DNA of 64,000 nucleotides from Chryseobacterium luteum (lineage in GTDB: Bacteria; Bacteroidota; Bacteroidia; Flavobacteriales; Weeksellaceae): the NCBI RefSeq assembly GCF_000737785.1, contig NZ_JPRO01000001.1, positions 620,001 through 684,000 of the forward strand, given 5' to 3'. Every line of letters begins with the position of its first letter. Position 1 is the stretch's first letter. This document shows positions 61,154 to 64,000 of this stretch, one piece after another. The position numbers were made by a program, and so were the translations under genes. The notes under the pieces were generated by a model. It was not told the DNA's origin. It made no database searches and was given only the letters and a program-made list of their open reading frames with translations.

Positions 61154-62005
61154 ATGCTATTTCTCTTCGGGACAGGAAAGTCCACTTTAAAAAACCAATA
61201 TCCGCTGCAAGGCTGTACATGCCCCGCCTGTCATCAGAATGACACAATGGTAGCAGGAACAATAGCCAGATATTTCCATTTCTTTTTTATTCCGGTTTTT
61301 CCTACATCAAAGGATAATATTGCGGTGTGTAATCATTGTAAGGGTAGGTTTTCTTATCATCAGTTTACAGATGAAATGGAACATAGTTTTGAATTGCAGC
61401 AGAATGCACATCCAAACTCCAGGCCGGTGTGGCACGGCTGTGGCTGTTTTATTATTCTTATTGGCATCGTGTGTTTTATAGGGCTCTTAATTATAGGCTG
61501 GTTTAAATCTAAAGATGAACCTGAAAAACCTAAAGACAAAAGAGAGGCCTACCTTAAAGCTGATATGAAAAAGGCGACGGAAAATCCTACGATGGCCACT
61601 GACAGTACATCTTTTTATATCAAAAATTATATGGATGATATACTTGAAAACGAGCTGAAAAAGAAAGATATTAAATACTTTTCCAGGATTAATGGGGATA
61701 AAATTCTGATAATTGTTGATATTGATGACATTAAAAAAATAAAATCATCGGAAAGATATTATATTATCAATTTTGTACAGGCGGCTCTTGAGGAACATGA
61801 AGGCTATGAAAATCTGCAGCAATATATTGGGGTAGATGGAATGTGGAATATGGTTTTGGCAGTATCTCCCCATTATACAGATGTGGATGGTAGCTTTGCG
61901 GACGAAAATGTATTGTTCCCGTTTTATGATGCCCCTAAGAATTACAGTGAACCGGTGGAAATAACTGTAAAATCCAGCGAAACTAATCAGAAAGGAAAAA
62001 AATAA
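61154..62005 (+). CDS. Zinc-ribbon (zinc_ribbon_15-type) membrane protein
   Basis: 283 residues from ATG 61154. N-terminal zinc ribbon 'CTCPACHQ' ... 'CNHCKGRF' (about 22-72) with a hydrophobic 'FHFFFIPVFP' between the CxxC pairs, then one membrane helix (about 99-118, starting 'GCGCFIILIGIVCFIGLLII'), then a Lys/Asp-rich part of about 165 residues. The first part resembles the zinc_ribbon_15 family; the C-terminal part matches nothing I know. Function unknown; the upstream histidine kinase belongs to a different unit. Confidence 0.78.
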   Translation: MLFLFGTGKSTLKNQYPLQGCTCPACHQNDTMVAGTIARYFHFFFIPVFPTSKDNIAVCNHCKGRFSYHQFTDEMEHSFELQQNAHPNSRPVWHGCGCFIILIGIVCFIGLLIIGWFKSKDEPEKPKDKREAYLKADMKKATENPTMATDSTSFYIKNYMDDILENELKKKDIKYFSRINGDKILIIVDIDDIKKIKSSERYYIINFVQAALEEHEGYENLQQYIGVDGMWNMVLAVSPHYTDVDGSFADENVLFPFYDAPKNYSEPVEITVKSSETNQKGKK

Positions 62006-62053
62006 AAGTGTTTCAGAACACACCCGTGATGAGATAGAAAATGATCAATAACA

Positions 62054-62085
62054 AAAGCCTTTCAAAACTGAAAGGCTTTCTTATT
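62054..62085. terminator. Bidirectional terminator
   Basis: 11-bp stem AAAGCCTTTCA/TGAAAGGCTTT with a 4-nt loop, T-rich exits; lies between convergent genes. Confidence 0.85.
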
Positions 62086-62101
62086 ATTTGAAAAGGAGAA
62101 A

Positions 62102-63070
62102 TTAAACTCCTAAGCTTGCTCTGGCTCTTTTAATGGTTTCCGTAGCAATAACTCTCGTTTTTATAGCTCCTTCCTGAAGTTTTGCTTCCAGTTCGTCCAG
62201 GTTATTCATATAGTAGGCGAACATTTCTCTTTCTTTCGCAAAACGTGTTAAAATCAGATTGAGCAGCTCCAGTTTAGCATGTCCGTAACCGAAGTTCCCG
62301 GCCAGATATTTATCTCTTAATTCCTCTGTCTGTTCAGGAGTAGCAATCAGTTTATAAATCGCAAAAACCTTATCTGTTTCAGGATCTTTCGGTTCTTCCA
62401 GAGATTTGGAATCGGTTTCCACGCTCATTACCTGTTTTTTCAGTTCTTTTTCAGGAAGGAAGATGTTGATGATGTTTCCTCTGGATTTTGACATCTTTTG
62501 GCCATCCGTTCCCGGAACATATTTTGTGTTTTCCTGAAGCTCAGCCTGAGGCAGTACAAAAACTTCTCCCATCTGGCTATTGAATCTTGATGCTACATCA
62601 CGGGCAATTTCCAGGTGCTGAAGCTGGTCTTTTCCCACAGGAACGATCTCTGCATTACACAGTAAAATATCCGCAGCCATCAGAATAGGGTAGGTGAACA
62701 GTCCGGCGTTAACGTCCTGAAGTCTGTCTGCCTTATCCTTAAAAGAATGGGCAAGGGTTAATCTCTGATAAGGAAAAAAACATGATAAATGCCAAGAAAG
62801 TTCACAGGTTTCAGGGATGTCGCTCTGTCTGTAAAAATATGTTTTTTCCGTATCCAGCCCACAAGCAAGCCAAGCCGCAGCAATCTCGTAGGTATTCTGT
62901 TTTAAAACCTGCGCATCTTTGATCTGGGTAAGAGAATGGAGATTCGCAATAAATAAAAATGATTCGTTTCCTTCCTGCTTTGAAAGTTCAATAGCAGGAA
63001 TAATCGCCCCAAGGAGATTTCCAAGATGGGGAGTGCCGGTGGCTTGAATGCCGGTAAGAATTCTTGACAT
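62102..63070 (-). CDS. trpS: Tryptophan--tRNA ligase
   Basis: 322 residues. Class I signature variant 'TGTPHLGNLLG' (HIGH-like, about 11-21), 'HSFKDKADRLQDVNAG' near 108, 'PILMAADILLCNAEIVPVGK' near 128 and K-M-S-K-S ('GQKMSKSRGN', about 191-200). Charges tRNA-Trp. No attenuator-like leader is seen; its own promoter lies 32 bases upstream. Confidence 0.97.
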   Translation of the reverse strand: MSRILTGIQATGTPHLGNLLGAIIPAIELSKQEGNESFLFIANLHSLTQIKDAQVLKQNTYEIAAAWLACGLDTEKTYFYRQSDIPETCELSWHLSCFFPYQRLTLAHSFKDKADRLQDVNAGLFTYPILMAADILLCNAEIVPVGKDQLQHLEIARDVASRFNSQMGEVFVLPQAELQENTKYVPGTDGQKMSKSRGNIINIFLPEKELKKQVMSVETDSKSLEEPKDPETDKVFAIYKLIATPEQTEELRDKYLAGNFGYGHAKLELLNLILTRFAKEREMFAYYMNNLDELEAKLQEGAIKTRVIATETIKRARASLGV

Positions 63071-63101
63071 TTGTTTAAATTATTAAGTTTAAAATAAAGA
63101 A

Positions 63102-63109
63102 CAAAAATA
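63102..63109 (-). promoter_or_regulatory. -7 box TATTTTTG for trpS
   Basis: Exact TAnnTTTG on the minus strand, 31 bases before the trpS ATG. Confidence 0.55.
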
Positions 63110-63182
63110 AGAAAGATTGGGATGGCTGGCAAATCCTTTTTAATGAGGCTTAATTTAAGGTGCTTAGTAACAGTTTTTAAAT

Positions 63183-63190
63183 TATATTTG
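63183..63190 (+). promoter_or_regulatory. -7 box TATATTTG for the membrane protein gene
   Basis: Exact TAnnTTTG, 18 bases before the ATG at 63209. Confidence 0.6.
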
Positions 63191-63208
63191 TACAAACACC
63201 TCTTTCAT

Positions 63209-64000
63209 ATGGGAAATAGCAATTTTTTGTCTCCAAAGCTGTTTAATGCACTTAAAAGTTTATGGATCTTATTACTGATCTTCATTGTATTAGATTTTGC
63301 AGGCAATTATTTTTATCCCGAAAAGAATAATGCGCTGTCCAAAGTTTTGGATTACCTTTCCTATACCTTAAGCAGCCTGTTTTTCCTCTGGTATTTTCTG
63401 ATCAACAGACGCTGGAAATCTGTGCTGATCATCCTTCCTTTTATGATCCTTCTGTTCTTTTTCATGAAAGGGATCCGGAATATGGTGGATTATTACATCC
63501 CGTTTGAAGAAATCATCAATTCTGCTACGCTGAGAAAATACACTTACCTGATCATACAGTTTACCACCGTTTTTGTGGTGTCGAAAAGATATTTGGTGGA
63601 AGAGGAAATCAATATCAAGCGGCCGTTACTTAAACTGTTCCTGCTGAACCTGGGGATTTTTGTTCTGTATAATACAGATCTCGGCCTGATAGAAAAGCTT
63701 ATCGGATCAGCTTCCTATGATTCGAAGTCTACAGAATTTATTGTTAATTTTATCTATTATACCCTTTCCAGTATAAAAAGTGTAGCTTATTTGGGAGCGT
63801 TTTTATTTTTGACAGCCTGTCTGGCCAATCGTGAAAGCTTTTATACATTTTCAAAAGACGCACTGCAAACGGCTAACCGGTACTTTGGTCCTACTGTGCT
63901 TATTGTGATCAGTTGCATCATGTTTTCATTCGGAGGTCTTCTGGAAAGTGCATTCTCCCTGGAACTGGACTTTTTCGGAAAAGACCTTACCCTTTCGGGC
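63209..64000 (+). CDS. Multi-pass membrane protein of unknown function, 3' truncated by window
   Basis: 264 codons from ATG 63209 are open to the last base, so the gene continues past the window. Six or seven hydrophobic segments are visible: about 17-33, 47-63, 69-86, 110-124, 141-153, 190-207 and 226-243, joined by short charged loops. No motif of a known transporter or enzyme seen so far. Divergent from trpS and preceded by its own promoter box. The missing C-terminus may hold the domain that would identify it. Confidence 0.85.
   Translation, partial: MGNSNFLSPKLFNALKSLWILLLIFIVLDFAGNYFYPEKNNALSKVLDYLSYTLSSLFFLWYFLINRRWKSVLIILPFMILLFFFMKGIRNMVDYYIPFEEIINSATLRKYTYLIIQFTTVFVVSKRYLVEEEINIKRPLLKLFLLNLGIFVLYNTDLGLIEKLIGSASYDSKSTEFIVNFIYYTLSSIKSVAYLGAFLFLTACLANRESFYTFSKDALQTANRYFGPTVLIVISCIMFSFGGLLESAFSLELDFFGKDLTLSG

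Overview
The window reads as chromosomal DNA from a member of the Bacteroidota, most likely a Chryseobacterium-type organism (Weeksellaceae, Flavobacteriia). Support: many Bacteroidota -7 promoter boxes of the form TAnnTTTG, weak Shine-Dalgarno sequences, a fused CcoN-CcoO oxidase subunit, OMP_b-brl_3-type outer-membrane barrels, HU-CCDC81 and GxxExxY families, and a TPP riboswitch in front of a TonB-dependent receptor. The assignment rests on gene content and protein resemblance; no 16S or database search was possible. No rRNA, tRNA, CRISPR array, prophage or intact insertion sequence was seen.

Layout. 1-4.9 kb: the 3' end of a PpiC-type folding factor, an MCE/MlaD lipid-transport subunit, a membrane Fe-S protein, its CCG-domain partner and a conserved 160-residue protein. 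4.9-9.5 kb: acyltransferase and flippase, two lipoproteins and serS. 9.6-18.5 kb (minus): a cbb3 oxidase locus, ccoI then ccoS-ccoNO-ccoQ-ccoP-ccoG-ccoH-TauE/SafE, with a Crp/Fnr regulator divergent from ccoI. 19.4-21.2 kb: panB, a small membrane protein and a pseudouridine synthase. 21.3-27.5 kb: a thiamine operon thiS-thiC-tenI/thiE-like-thiE-thiG-thiH-thiF behind a TPP riboswitch. 27.6-33.9 kb: two outer-membrane barrels divergent from a LytS/LytTR two-component pair. 33.9-39.0 kb: two different aconitases in tandem (minus).

39.3-51.6 kb: WG-repeat protein, a second TPP riboswitch with a TonB receptor, an HU-CCDC81 membrane protein, a thioesterase, a decayed GxxExxY gene, a 2-hydroxyacid dehydrogenase, a serine hydrolase, an Ig-like lipoprotein with a haem-binding protein, then (minus) NUDIX, XerD, dCMP deaminase and enoyl-CoA hydratase. 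51.7-55.8 kb: catalase divergent from oxyR, then metK behind a probable SAM-II riboswitch. 55.9-64 kb: a secreted protein, an ECF-like sigma factor with a 44-residue follower, a YjjG-type phosphatase, a PepSY-like protein with an OmpR/histidine-kinase pair, a zinc-ribbon protein, trpS and a membrane protein cut by the window edge.

Functionally this is core aerobic/microaerobic metabolism (cbb3 oxidase, TCA aconitases, peroxide defence) and cofactor synthesis (thiamine, pantothenate, SAM) with RNA-level control at three or four places. The least explained parts are non-coding: a branched inverted-repeat leader upstream of acnB, a start-codon-sequestering hairpin behind the thi riboswitch, a strong hairpin inside the cco operon, promoters lying only 3-7 nt from start codons, and at least three kinds of palindromic intergenic repeats.
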